Part shown: positions 23,498 to 33,400 of the stretch, in pieces | Layout: every line of letters starts with the position of its first letter | How positions within the stretch are numbered: position 1 is the stretch's first letter | Origin: SZUA-368 sp028533045 | GTDB taxonomy: Bacteria; Spirochaetota; Spirochaetia; DSM-2461 | Direction: 5' to 3' | NCBI GenBank assembly: GCA_050031985.1 | Contig: JBNAIG010000028.1 | Coordinates: forward strand, 62,001-126,000 | Length of the DNA stretch: 64,000 nucleotides | Program-made: the position numbers and the translations under genes | Notes under the pieces: generated by a model | Databases searched by the model: none | What the model was told of the DNA's origin: nothing | The model's input: the letters and a program-made list of their open reading frames with translations, nothing else

Positions 23498-26268
23498 TTT
23501 AGCAGGTTCGAAAGAATTCGGCTTAATGATGCGGTGGTGTAGGGTTTCTTGATAAAGCCCTGCAAACCGTCCCTTTTTAGATCGTTCACATCTTCTTCCT
23601 GGGAGAATCCGGAGCTCAGGACTACCTTTACCTCTGGCGAAATTTCTTTCATGGCGTAAAAACACTCTTTTCCGTTCATATGGGGCATAATCATATCCAT
23701 GAGTACAAGATCGATGGCTTGCTGCTCTTTCCGATAGATCTCGAGACCTTCTGCTCCGTCCTCTGCCAGAATTACCTTATACCCGAGTCCTTTCAGTATG
23801 GCGGAAGCCGATGTCCGCAGAAGAGCTTCATCGTCAATTACCAGGATCGTTCCGCTGCCTCTTGTAGGGGTGTCTTCGTTTACTTCAGTTTTCTCTTTTT
23901 TGTCCGACAGGGGAAGATAAATCCAGAAGGTGGTGCCCCGGCCTACTTCGCTTTGTACGGTGATCGCTCCTCTATGCTGCTGTATTGTCCCATAGACGGC
24001 AGCCAGTCCCAAGCCGCTTCCCTTTCCCGCTTCCCGGGTGGTGAAGAAGGGTTCGAATATTTTTTTTAGAATTTTGGGAGCCATTCCCACCCCCGTGTCG
24101 CTTACTTCTATCTGGAGAAAGTCCCCCGGGGTGATTTCGAAGGGGCTGTTACGGCAGTAGGTCTCATCCAGACCGGCTTTCTTTATGGTATAAACCAGTT
24201 CTCCTCCGTCGGGCATGGCATGCCCCGCATTTATCCCCAGATTTATCAGGGCGTTTTGAAGTTGAATGGAATCGCCTTCCACCATTGTATTATCCGTTTG
24301 TATCGATTGGGACAGGAGGATTTGTTTATCCAGACTGTGTTCCAGGATGGCAAAGGTTTCTTTTAAAATGTCCTGCAGGGAAACGGGAGTGGAGGCTATG
24401 GTACCTTTGCGGGCGAAGGCGAGAAGTTTTTTGGAAAGTTCACCGGCCCTCATGCCCGACTGGAGTATGGTATCGGCAAAGCGGAGGACTCTGTCGTTTC
24501 CCTTTACTTCCCTTTTAATCAACTCTGCCCCGCCGACAATGCCGGCCAGCATATTGTTAAAGTCATGGGCGATTCCACCGGCCAGCTGGCCAACTGCGTC
24601 AAGGCGCCGACTGTGGGCCAGTTCCTCCTGCAATTCGTGTTGTCCGGTTATGTCGTCTATCCGGATTACCGCTCCTTTGGCTCCCTCTCCCATCAAAGGG
24701 AAAATCGTGACTTCCTCATAGATGAGTTTATCTTCCCCTTCCGGCGTATAGCAGAGGCTTTCATGAAAGACTTGCTGTTGGGAGAGGGCCTGGTCAATTG
24801 CTTCATAGGTCCCGGAGAGTCGGGGGAGGACTTCTCCAATCGGTTTCCCCTCCGCTTCGGAGAAGGTCTGGCCGCTTCGTTTTTCCGCTTCCCTGTTCCA
24901 CTGAGTAATCCGGTGGTTTTTATCCACTCCCGCCAGAACGGAGGGCATTGAGTCAATCACGTTGGCCAAATAGACCCGCAAGCGGGAAACTTCCTGTTCC
25001 GCCTCTTCCCGGGCGTCCATCATTTTATTTACCGATTGGGCGAGGGCATGGAACTCTTCCAGATGGACTTCGTTCAGATTGATTTTCACCGATTCGGAGG
25101 ACGCCTTGTCAAAAAAACGGATGAATACGGAGAGATGGTCGTTCATTTTCCCCGACAAATGATGAATAAACAGGCCGATTATGAGGAGTGTCAGGAGGAA
25201 GATAATCAGAACGGTTGTCAGATTTCGAATCAAAGTTTTTAAGAGCTTTTGTTTGTTTTGGGCTATGGTTTCATTAATCTCATCCACGTAAACCCCGGCT
25301 CCCACGGTCCATTCCCAATCGTCCACGGAACGGGCGTAGCCGATTTTGGGAGCCCTTTCCCCTGTAGAGGGGCGGATTAACCCTTCGTATTCGAGAAAGT
25401 CCGCTTCCTTTGTTTGGCTAAGGGCTATCAGGTCACCCACTATCTGCCTGCCGTAGGGGTCATCTTTCTGTTCCAGTACATTGCTTCCTATGCTCTCTTT
25501 CAGGAAATGAGCCAGCACGATGCCGCTATAGTGATAGGTAAATATGTAGCCGTCATCTCCAAAGCGTATTTTGTTTATCCAGGCCAGGGTTTCTTTCTGC
25601 ACAACCTTTTCAAAGTCTTCTACGTATTCCCCTGTCCCAATCCACCAGTCATAGGGGGCAAAGTATTTATTGAATCCGATTTTTTCCTTCATCACATCCG
25701 ACTCTCCCGGTTTATACCAGTGCCAGCGGTTAAAACCTTCTCCCTTTTCTTCTATCAGTTTGATCGTTTCCTGAATTGTTAAGTAACCTTTGCTGTCTTC
25801 AAGGCCCATCAGGTTCGTACCTTCCAGCTGGGGAGAGAAGGGGAGGAGGACATTGTTTCCCTTCATATCGTAGATGAAAAAATAGCCCCGCCCCTCATTG
25901 AATATCAGAGGGCGCAGGGCTTCTTTTATCAGCTCTTGTATCTCCCCATCGCTTTTTTCGCCCTCGTAGCGCAGATAAATCCCTTCCGCAATTTGATGGG
26001 CTTCGTAAACGCGGGATTTTATGGATGCCATAAGTTCTTCTTCGGTGGTGGCTCTTTTATATTCTATGAAAGAGATAGCCCGGTCTACTTCGGTCTTGAG
26101 AGCTTCTTTTCTGGCTTTCAGGTAACTATCCTTGAGTTGTCCGATTTCCTGATTGACCGCTCTGTATTCCTGGATTATCCACATGGTACCTACGAGAGTT
26201 ACTGAGAGAAGGCACAGGAGAATCATGGTGCCGTTAATGGTGGACCGCAAACTTTTTTTCTGTTTCAC
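23494..26268 (-). CDS. Hybrid sensor kinase: Cache-PAS-HisKA-HATPase-REC
   Basis: A 924-residue inner-membrane protein. A transmembrane helix (about 13-32) is followed by a large periplasmic region (about 35-340) with two Cache-type repeats ('GRGYFFIYDMKGNNVLLP' and 'GDDGYIFTYHYSGIVLAH', with 'WWIGTGEYVEDF' and 'WTVGAGVYVDEI'). A second membrane helix (about 345-368), PAS (about 430-545), HisKA with 'LAGGIAHDFNNML', HATPase with 'GSGLGLAAVYGT' and a C-terminal receiver with Asp in 'DLVLMDMIMPHMNG' follow. It likely senses a small organic ligand and can phosphorylate its own receiver; there is no separate output domain. It converges on the chemoreceptor gene with a 4-bp stop overlap. GTG start with the -10 box 6 nt upstream indicates a leaderless mRNA. 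Confidence 0.92.
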   Translation of the reverse strand: MKQKKSLRSTINGTMILLCLLSVTLVGTMWIIQEYRAVNQEIGQLKDSYLKARKEALKTEVDRAISFIEYKRATTEEELMASIKSRVYEAHQIAEGIYLRYEGEKSDGEIQELIKEALRPLIFNEGRGYFFIYDMKGNNVLLPFSPQLEGTNLMGLEDSKGYLTIQETIKLIEEKGEGFNRWHWYKPGESDVMKEKIGFNKYFAPYDWWIGTGEYVEDFEKVVQKETLAWINKIRFGDDGYIFTYHYSGIVLAHFLKESIGSNVLEQKDDPYGRQIVGDLIALSQTKEADFLEYEGLIRPSTGERAPKIGYARSVDDWEWTVGAGVYVDEINETIAQNKQKLLKTLIRNLTTVLIIFLLTLLIIGLFIHHLSGKMNDHLSVFIRFFDKASSESVKINLNEVHLEEFHALAQSVNKMMDAREEAEQEVSRLRVYLANVIDSMPSVLAGVDKNHRITQWNREAEKRSGQTFSEAEGKPIGEVLPRLSGTYEAIDQALSQQQVFHESLCYTPEGEDKLIYEEVTIFPLMGEGAKGAVIRIDDITGQHELQEELAHSRRLDAVGQLAGGIAHDFNNMLAGIVGGAELIKREVKGNDRVLRFADTILQSGMRAGELSKKLLAFARKGTIASTPVSLQDILKETFAILEHSLDKQILLSQSIQTDNTMVEGDSIQLQNALINLGINAGHAMPDGGELVYTIKKAGLDETYCRNSPFEITPGDFLQIEVSDTGVGMAPKILKKIFEPFFTTREAGKGSGLGLAAVYGTIQQHRGAITVQSEVGRGTTFWIYLPLSDKKEKTEVNEDTPTRGSGTILVIDDEALLRTSASAILKGLGYKVILAEDGAEGLEIYRKEQQAIDLVLMDMIMPHMNGKECFYAMKEISPEVKVVLSSGFSQEEDVNDLKRDGLQGFIKKPYTTASLSRILSNLLN

Positions 26269-26303
26269 AGTATAATTTTACGGGATAGACAGGGCAAATT
26301 CAA
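26269..26303 (-). promoter_or_regulatory. Leaderless promoter of the hybrid kinase gene
   Basis: On the minus strand TTGAAT (26303-26298), a 17-bp spacer and TAAAAT (26280-26275) are followed by only 6 nt (TATACT) and then the GTG start. The start codon therefore coincides with the expected first transcribed base. The same TATACT hexamer occupies this 6-nt gap before the gene at 57031. Confidence 0.7.
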
Positions 26304-26313
26304 ATTTGATGAG

Positions 26314-27165
26314 TTAGGGACATTTTTGATAGACCCGGACAAAATCCACTTCCAGGGTTTGGGGAAATGGGGTGGTGCTGTCCGGTGGGCCGGGCCATTC
26401 ACCGCCCACAGCAAGATTTAGGATAATCATGAAATCCTTGTCGAAAGGGGCGGGGTAGGCATATTCTTCACGGTTGTACAGATCCTTGCTGAACCATTCT
26501 GTTTGGCTGTAATAGGGTTCTCCGTCAAGAAACCAGGTGATTTTCCCCGGTTCCCATTCTATAGAAAAAATATGGAAATCATCGGAAAACTGTCCCTCTT
26601 TCAGGGTTATTTTCCCGCCCTTATACTCGTGAGGGTCACCGTAATGAACTGTCCCGTGGATGGTCGCCGGTTCATGGCCCACCATCTCCATAATATCTAT
26701 TTCCCCTCCGGCGGGCCATTTCATGGCGTAAGGATCCATGGGAAGCATCCAGAAGGCGGGCCAGATTCCTTGACCTTGGGGTAAACGGGCCCGCATGACA
26801 AAGCGCCCGTAGGTCCAGCCCGCTTTTCCCATGGTCCAGATTTTGGAAGAAGTATAGGGATTCCCCTTATATTTCTCTTTCCTGGCCTCTATGGTGAGAA
26901 GACCTTTTTTTACCTGAAGATTATCCTCAAAGGTGTAGTATTGAAGTTCGTGATTGCCAAAGCCGTGGCCGCCCACATCGTAGCTCCATTTTTCCCTGTC
27001 CAGTTCGGAACCGTCAAACTCATCGGCCCAGACAAGAGTCCACTCCTCCCCGGTGGTGTAGTCTTCCACGGGAGGGGGACTTTGACAGGCGGCGAAGAGG
27101 CACAGGAAGAGACAGGCTCTCCCAAAGGATGCAAAAGAAGCGGACGTCCACATAGTCGGTCTCAA
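26314..27165 (-). CDS. GH16 endo-beta-glucanase lipoprotein (laminarinase-like)
   Basis: A 283-residue glycoside hydrolase family 16 enzyme with a lipoprotein signal peptide (lipobox FAAC, Cys near residue 27), so probably displayed on the cell surface or in the periplasm. The catalytic motif is 'GGEIDIMEMVG' (nucleophile and acid/base Glu of ExDxxE). The substrate-cleft segments are 'GPGQGIW'-like 'PQGQGIWPAFWMLP', 'TIHGTVHYG' and 'ITWFLDGEPYY'. This form with the methionine in DIME is typical of beta-1,3-glucanases. It is the last gene of the minus-strand operon with a CUT1 transporter, 2 bp after the preceding permease. It should release oligosaccharides for that transporter. Confidence 0.9.
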   Translation of the reverse strand: MRPTMWTSASFASFGRACLFLCLFAACQSPPPVEDYTTGEEWTLVWADEFDGSELDREKWSYDVGGHGFGNHELQYYTFEDNLQVKKGLLTIEARKEKYKGNPYTSSKIWTMGKAGWTYGRFVMRARLPQGQGIWPAFWMLPMDPYAMKWPAGGEIDIMEMVGHEPATIHGTVHYGDPHEYKGGKITLKEGQFSDDFHIFSIEWEPGKITWFLDGEPYYSQTEWFSKDLYNREEYAYPAPFDKDFMIILNLAVGGEWPGPPDSTTPFPQTLEVDFVRVYQKCP

Positions 27166-27167
27166 TC

Positions 27168-28052
27168 CTATTTCTGTAATCGGTCTGTGATGACTTTATT
27201 CATCCATGTCATACCTATGATGATAATGAAGAGCAGCCAGGCAATGGCAGAGGCCTTACCGAAGCGGTTAAAGTGGAAACCGGTGGTGAGCAGGTAGTAG
27301 GCGCTGGTAAGACCGGCGTTCTGCGCTCCTCCCATAGTTTCATAGCCTCTGAGAAGGACAAAGGGCTCTTCAAAAAGCTGCATTCCCCCAATAATACTCA
27401 TGGACATGGCAAAGAAAATAATTTTTATGAGCATGGGCAGGGTTATGAAGATGTGCTGCTGAAGGATGGAGGCTCCGTCAATTTTAGCCGCTTCATAGAG
27501 TCGGTCGTCGATGGACTGGAGCCCGGCCAGGTAGATGACCATATTCCATCCAATGTAGCGCCAGTTTACCATGATGGCGATACTGGCCCGGATGGCTGCG
27601 GTGTTTTGGGTCCATTTTACCTTGTCCAGGTGCAGCCAATTGACGATGACGTAGTTGAGCCAGCCGTAATTGGTATCGAAAAGCTGGCTGAAAATCAGGG
27701 CAATAACGACGGTGCTTGTGATGTAAGGGAGAAAGTAGAGCACCTTAAAAAAATCTCTTCCCTTGATAAGTCTGTCGTTGAGCATGATAGCCAGTGGGAT
27801 GGCGAAAAGGTGCTGGAGCATGGAGCCGAATACAAGCAGGATGAAGGTGGTCCCCAGGGATCGCATGAAAAAGGGGTCCGTAGTGAGGAGTTTGGCGTAG
27901 TTGGAAAGACCGCGAAACTCCTGGGGGCCGCTAATGGTCCACTTGAAGAGGGACATGGTAAGAGAATAGACCGTAGGAAAGAGGCCGAATATGAGGAAAA
28001 GTATGAAAAAAGGACTGATGAATAGGTAGGGTGCTAATTTGTTGGTTTTCAT
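27168..28052 (-). CDS. CUT1 sugar ABC transporter permease (MalF/UgpA type)
   Basis: A 294-residue permease with six predicted membrane helices. The coupling (EAA) loop reads 'EAAKIDGASILQQHIFITLPML', standard for oligosaccharide importers. Starts 'MKTNKLAPYLFISPFFILFL', typical of the MalF/UgpA subunit. It follows the MalG-type permease by 3 bp and precedes the GH16 lipoprotein gene. With the binding protein at 28945 it should import oligosaccharides, likely beta-glucan fragments. No ATPase gene is present in the operon, so it must borrow a shared MsiK/UgpC-type ATPase. Confidence 0.9.
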   Translation of the reverse strand: MKTNKLAPYLFISPFFILFLIFGLFPTVYSLTMSLFKWTISGPQEFRGLSNYAKLLTTDPFFMRSLGTTFILLVFGSMLQHLFAIPLAIMLNDRLIKGRDFFKVLYFLPYITSTVVIALIFSQLFDTNYGWLNYVIVNWLHLDKVKWTQNTAAIRASIAIMVNWRYIGWNMVIYLAGLQSIDDRLYEAAKIDGASILQQHIFITLPMLIKIIFFAMSMSIIGGMQLFEEPFVLLRGYETMGGAQNAGLTSAYYLLTTGFHFNRFGKASAIAWLLFIIIIGMTWMNKVITDRLQK

Positions 28053-28055
28053 GGA

Positions 28056-28895
28056 TTACCCCTTTAGGCTGCCCGAGGTCAGCCCGGAAATGATTTGTTT
28101 ATTGAAGGTAATGAAGACGATCATGAGAGGGAGTACGGCCAGGAGGGTTCCCGCCATGAGGCCTCCCCGGTCCCCGTCCATCTGCATGAAAAGCTTGGAG
28201 AGAGCCACGGGGATGGTGGTGTCCTCAAGGTTGGGAAGCATGATAAGGGCTCCCAGGTAGTTGTTCCAGCTTCCTATGAAGGTGACGATTCCCAATACGG
28301 AGATCCCCGGTTTGGCCAGGGGGAATACCACCCGGAAAAGGAGGCCGAATTCGGTTACTCCGTCTATACGTGCCGCATCGAGTAGATCCAGCGGGACCGA
28401 ATCCTGAAGGAACTGGGTCATGAGGAAGATCCCGAAGGCGCTGGCCATGCCCGGTATGATGAGGGGAAGCCAGGTTCCGTACCATTTGAAAAGGATCATC
28501 ATTTTGAAGAAGGGGATTATATTTAGAAAGGGGGGGACGGCCATGGTGCTCAGAATGAACATCATGATGGCTTTTTTTCCTTTAAATTCGTATTTGGCCA
28601 GGGCAAAACCGCCCATGGTGCTAAAAAATATGACCGTTACCGTAGCCAGTAGGGCAATTCCCAGGCTATTCATGGCATTAGTAAGAAAGGGGATGTCTTC
28701 AAAGAGGGCCTGAATATTGGTAAAAAGGGAGTCTTTGAAAAAAATATGGGGCGGATTCCGATAGATTGTTTTTCCCGGGACGGTGGCAAGGACAAGCATG
28801 TAGTAGAAGGGAAAAGCGAAAATAAATGTGAATAGACCGAGTAAGCCGTACACGGGAATCCGGGTGGCTGCTTTTTTTAATGCATTGGACTTCAT
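28056..28895 (-). CDS. CUT1 sugar ABC transporter permease (MalG/UgpE type)
   Basis: A 279-residue permease with six predicted helices. It contains the MalG-type coupling loop 'LDAARIDGVTEFGLLFRVVFPL' and the N-terminal 'GLLGLFTFIFAFPFYYMLV'. It lies directly after the binding-protein gene, separated by a 49-nt gap that contains a strong hairpin (28915-28936). Forms the inner-membrane channel with the 27168 permease. In this operon the MalG-type gene precedes the MalF-type gene, the reverse of the usual order. Confidence 0.9.
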   Translation of the reverse strand: MKSNALKKAATRIPVYGLLGLFTFIFAFPFYYMLVLATVPGKTIYRNPPHIFFKDSLFTNIQALFEDIPFLTNAMNSLGIALLATVTVIFFSTMGGFALAKYEFKGKKAIMMFILSTMAVPPFLNIIPFFKMMILFKWYGTWLPLIIPGMASAFGIFLMTQFLQDSVPLDLLDAARIDGVTEFGLLFRVVFPLAKPGISVLGIVTFIGSWNNYLGALIMLPNLEDTTIPVALSKLFMQMDGDRGGLMAGTLLAVLPLMIVFITFNKQIISGLTSGSLKG

Positions 28896-28914
28896 GGCGT
28901 ATTATTCCTTGGAA

Positions 28915-28936
28915 GGGGAGAGCCTTGGCTCTCCCC
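28915..28936 (-). promoter_or_regulatory. Intercistronic hairpin after the sugar-binding protein gene
   Basis: Ten-base arms (28915-28924 and 28927-28936) form a GC-rich stem with a tiny loop, nine bases past the stop of the binding-protein gene. No T-run follows in the minus-strand direction. As with the element at 2928-2970, it probably stabilises the binding-protein message relative to the permease part. Confidence 0.65.
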
Positions 28937-28944
28937 GGTATGGT

Positions 28945-30243
28945 TTAGTCGGTAAGGGCGGAGATTTCGAGGAGAGCGTTCTGATAGGCTGCCTCGGGAT
29001 CTACGTTATTTACCAGTACGTCGGTAATGGCATTGCCAAAGAGGGCCAGTACGGCTGCGTCATATTCGCTGACCTTGGCACTGGGGATATTCCGGGCCAC
29101 GTCGGCATAGATGAGTCTTACTTTCTGGCCTCCAAAGTATTCCACCGGTTCGTCCATGATGGGGTTATCGTAGACCGTAGTTAGAGCGGGGAAAGCGTCT
29201 ATTTCTCTAAAAGTGGTAAGCTGGGCATTTTCGCTGGTGGAAAGATATTTGATCACTTCCCAGGCGGCGGCTTTGTTTTCCGCCGGTACCTGAGCGGGAA
29301 TGGCCAGGTAGGTTCCTCCCAGGGCAGCGTAGGTGTTGCCGGGAAGAGGGGCGACACGCCAGTCTCCGGCCAGGTCGGAGGCAATCCATGCTTTTAGGGC
29401 CCCGCCGAACCAGGCTCCGTTAACAATAGAAGCCACTGTACCGTCCGCAAAGGACTGGATCCAGGGACCGCTCCAGGCGCCCAGGTCTCCGTCTATTCCG
29501 GCATCGCGAATCTCTTTAACCACTTCCAGAGCGGTGATAAATTTTTCCTTGGGTTCCAGGGCCCGGCCTTTTTCGTCAAACCAGCCGCCCTTTCCTCCGC
29601 TAAGGGGAGTCATGGCCACTTCGCTGGCGTGGGGCATGGCGTACTGGTCAATCTGTCCGTCCCCGTCCTTATCCAGAGTCAGCAGTTTACCCGCTTCAAT
29701 AAGATCGTCCCATGATTCGAGGCTGTTCATATCAACTCCGGCCGCATCGGTGAGGCTTTTTCTGTAAAAGAGAACCGCCGGGGCAATGTCTACGGGGAAC
29801 GCGACAAGGTTGCCCGCATCGGTGGTGGCGTTGGACATGGCAAAATCCACCATATCTTTTCCTGCGTCCAGGCCGTTGTAGGGTTTGGCTGCCAGGTTTG
29901 TAAGGCCGCCCCCTTCTACAAATTTGGCAATATAGCCTACTTCAAGGGCTTCTATGTCATTTGTCGCTTCACCGGCTGCCAGAACGGTGGTGAGCCGGTT
30001 GTGGTGGCCCCCAAAGTCGGCTGTTTGAAATTCAAAGGTGATGTTGGGGTACTTGGCTTTAAAATCTTCCGATTCAAAAACCGCCTTATAGGCAATTTCC
30101 AGTTCTCCGTATCCCCCAAAGCTTAAGTGATACTCCTTTTGCGGGTCAAAGGGGGCAATCGATTCAGCCTCCTGACTTCCTTCGGCCCAGAGAGCCATTC
30201 CTGCGAACAGGGCAAGTGTGCACAGTATCAACATCTTTTTCAT
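28945..30243 (-). CDS. CUT1 extracellular sugar-binding protein
   Basis: A 432-residue solute-binding protein of the MalE-like family 1. The signal peptide is MKKMLILCTLALFAGMALWA, followed by EGSQEAES; no lipobox. Family features are 'WDDLIEAGKLLT', 'GAWFGGALKAWIASD' and 'VPAENKAAAWEVIKYLST'. The start at 30243 is chosen because GGAGG lies seven bases upstream; an in-frame ATG nine codons earlier lacks a ribosome site. First gene of the operon that continues with two permeases and a GH16 glucanase. Divergent from the phosphorylase gene at 30441 with a shared control region. Ligand inferred as beta-1,3-gluco-oligosaccharide from the neighbours. Confidence 0.92.
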   Translation of the reverse strand: MKKMLILCTLALFAGMALWAEGSQEAESIAPFDPQKEYHLSFGGYGELEIAYKAVFESEDFKAKYPNITFEFQTADFGGHHNRLTTVLAAGEATNDIEALEVGYIAKFVEGGGLTNLAAKPYNGLDAGKDMVDFAMSNATTDAGNLVAFPVDIAPAVLFYRKSLTDAAGVDMNSLESWDDLIEAGKLLTLDKDGDGQIDQYAMPHASEVAMTPLSGGKGGWFDEKGRALEPKEKFITALEVVKEIRDAGIDGDLGAWSGPWIQSFADGTVASIVNGAWFGGALKAWIASDLAGDWRVAPLPGNTYAALGGTYLAIPAQVPAENKAAAWEVIKYLSTSENAQLTTFREIDAFPALTTVYDNPIMDEPVEYFGGQKVRLIYADVARNIPSAKVSEYDAAVLALFGNAITDVLVNNVDPEAAYQNALLEISALTD

Positions 30244-30278
30244 AAAATATCCTCCGTTAATAAACTTCAACTAAGGAT

Positions 30279-30408
30279 ATTCTGAGGCCAAAAAAGAAAA
30301 TTGTCAATAAAAACTTTCTAATTCTTTATCTCTATTATTATCTTTATATCTATTCTAATGGTGTTTTAAAAAGGTTTTTATTGACTTTTCCCTATTCTTT
30401 GCTAGAAT
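30279..30408. promoter_or_regulatory. Mirrored divergent promoters with an inverted repeat covering both -35 boxes
   Basis: Minus strand: TTGACA (30307-30302), 17 bp, CAGAAT (30284-30279) for the binding-protein operon. Plus strand: TTGACT (30381-30386), 16 bp, TAGAAT (30403-30408) for the phosphorylase. The two -35 boxes sit in a perfect 12-bp inverted repeat (30303-30314 and 30374-30385) separated by 59 bp of AT-rich DNA. The ROK regulator encoded at 33942 is the obvious candidate to bind both arms; spacing would allow looping. Confidence 0.7.
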
Positions 30409-30440
30409 GTTGTTAATGAAAACTAAATAGGAGGTGTTCC

Positions 30441-33400
30441 GTGAGCATCACCAAATCCAACGTTCCCGTCGATTTGCCGGAGGGACAGTTTGTAAATTAT
30501 AGAAATGACCGATATTATCGAATAAATAACTATGACCGGATGGACCCCTTTTTTATGACTCTTACCAGCCCGTCCGATCATTGGCTCTTTATTTCCTCCA
30601 CCGGAGGATTGACGGCGGGTCGTAAAGATCGGGATAACGCCCTTTTCCCCTATTATACGGTGGATAAAATTACGGAAAACCGGGATAACACGGGAGGCCT
30701 TTCTCTTTTTCATCTTACTTTTGGGGGGACGTCTCTCTTCTGGAAGCCCTTTGAAGATGCTCCCCTATCTCCCTTGAAGCGGGAAAGGTATCTCTATAAA
30801 AATATTTGCGGGAATTCTCTTGTTTTTCAGGAAATCCTTGTGGATGAGGGGCTCTCTTTTGAGGTTGAGTGGACTACTAGCCCCCGCTTTGGATTGGTTC
30901 GCCGCTGCCGTCTGGAAAACAGAGGGCAGCGAACAGTACAAATATCCCTGTTGGACGGGGTCATTAATACCTTGCCCGCCTTTGTGACCGAACAGGTTCA
31001 GTCGGGGTTAAGTAATCTTCTGGACGCCTATAAAAGGAACGAACTTATTCCCGGAGCCGGTGTGGGGATTTTTAGCTTAAGTGCCACCCTTACGGATAAG
31101 GCCGAACCGAGTGAGTCTCTCCGGGCCAACACCTGGTGTCAAGCCGGGTTGGATAAGGTGACCCATTTACTCAGCGAAAAGCAGGTGCGGGCCTTTGTTA
31201 CCGGCGGGACAGTTGAACAGGAAGAGGATGTTAAAGGGTATCGTGGGGCCTATCTGGTTAAGACGGATTTAAGCCTTGCCGGAGGAGAGGGGAAAGATTG
31301 GACTTTCTGTGGAGAGGTTAATCAGGATTTGGTGGACCTTGAACTCCTTGAATTTCGTCTGAATGAAGGCATTTTGCTTTCCGAACTAGAAGACGATTTG
31401 GAAGAAGCTAAAAAACAGCTCCGGGAGATCATGGGACAAAACGACGGTCTTCAGGCTACCGGGAATGAGCTTACTTCGGCCCATCATTTTACCAATGTCA
31501 TGTTCAATGTTATGCGAGGCGGCTATTTCGTTAATGGCTACAAGATTGAGGGGGCAGATCTGGCCCGATTTGTCCAAGAGGCAAATAAGCCGGTTTACGA
31601 ACGGAATGGAGACTTTTTTGACGGGATTAAGGGCAGCCTCTCTCTTGAGGAAATAGAAGAAAAAGCAAGTGCCCGGGGGGATTCTCATTTGCTGCGTCTG
31701 GTCCGGGAATATCTGCCGGTTACCTTCAGCCGTCGTCATGGAGACCCGAGCCGTCCCTGGAATCGCTTCTCCATTAATACGAAAAACCCCGATGGTACAC
31801 CCAAAATAGATTTTCAGGGGAACTGGCGGGATATCTTTCAGAACTGGGAGGCCCTTTTGGTCTCCAGTCCCCGCTTTGTTTTTTCCGTCATAGACAAATT
31901 TCTCAATGCCACCACAGCCGACGGTTATAATCCCTATCGGATTTCCCGTTCGGGAATTGACTGGGAACGTCCCGAGCCGGACAACCCCTGGGCAAATATC
32001 GGTTATTGGAGCGATCATCAGATCATCTATCTTTTAAAACTGATGGAGCTGGCCGAAAAGTACTATCCCGGAGAGTTCGGGGGACGCCTTTTGGAAAAAA
32101 GCATGGTTCACGGCGATGTCCCCTATGAACTTCGTCCCTATGAATATCTGAAAAAAGATCCCCGGAACAGCATTCTTTTTAACAGGAAAAAGGACGGGGA
32201 AATAACGAAGCGAAGCGAAGAGGTTGGCTTTGACGGGAGATTGTGCTGGCACGACGGGGAGATTGTGCAAACCAGTCGGCTGGAAAAATTGATGATCCTT
32301 CTTCTGGCCAAATGTACAAACTTTATTCCCGACGGGGGAATCTGGATGAACACCCAGAGGCCGGAGTGGAACGATGCAAACAACGCTCTGGTCGGGGAGG
32401 GTATTTCCGTGGTGACCCTCTCCTATCTTGTACGCTACCTTAAGTTTCTTATTCCTCTGGTGGAGGAGAGCGAGGCTTCCCTTCGCCTTAGCCATGCCGT
32501 CATCGAGTGGATGGAGGGAATAGAAGAAACTTTGGTCGCCTATGAAAAAAAACTCTCCCGCCAGTTTACTCCTGCGGAAAGGCAGGAGTTTGTTGATCGA
32601 ATAGGAAGGGCCGGGGGAAAGTATCGCCGGGCTCTTTACGAAGGTACCGTCGACAGGAGTGAAACGTCTGTCCACAGGGATAGAATCCTGATTTTCTTGA
32701 GACTCCAGTTAAGCTACTTTGAAGTAACCTTGACCTCTTCCTTGAGAGAAGATGGTCTGGTTCACTCTTACAACAGACGGGACGTGACCAATGAAGGTTT
32801 GGAGGTCCGTCACTACTACGGGATGCTTGAAGGACAGGTCGCCGGAATCAGCTCAAAACACTTTTCCGGAACCCAGGTTCTTTCCCTCTTGGGCAGATTA
32901 AGGCAAAGTGCGATTTATAGGGAAGATCAGAACTCCTACATGCTTTATCCCAATCGGGAACTCAAAGGGTTTCGGGAGAAAAATCGCTGTCCCCTGGAAA
33001 GACAGAAGTCCTACCCGGAAATTGCCGAATTACTTGAAAAACCGGAAAATCCCTTAATAAAAAAGAGCCTCTCCGGGGATTGGCATTTTAACTCCTCCTT
33101 TAAGAACCGGGGGACATTGCTGGACGAGGTAGGGCGCTTTGAAGCGAAACGGGGCCAATCCCTTTCGCCCTCTCTTAAGGAAGAATTGCTGGCCCTTTTT
33201 GAAGAAATCTTTGAACACAAGGAATTTACCGGTCGTTCGGGTACTTTTTTTGGTTACGAAGGGCTGGGGAGTATTTATTGGCATATGGTGTCCAAGTTAC
33301 TTCTTGCGGCACAGGAAGCCCTATTTGAGGCCAGGAATAAGGGTGATGATAAGAATCTCCCCCTGTTAAGGGAGAAGTATTATGATATCCGTCGGGGAAT

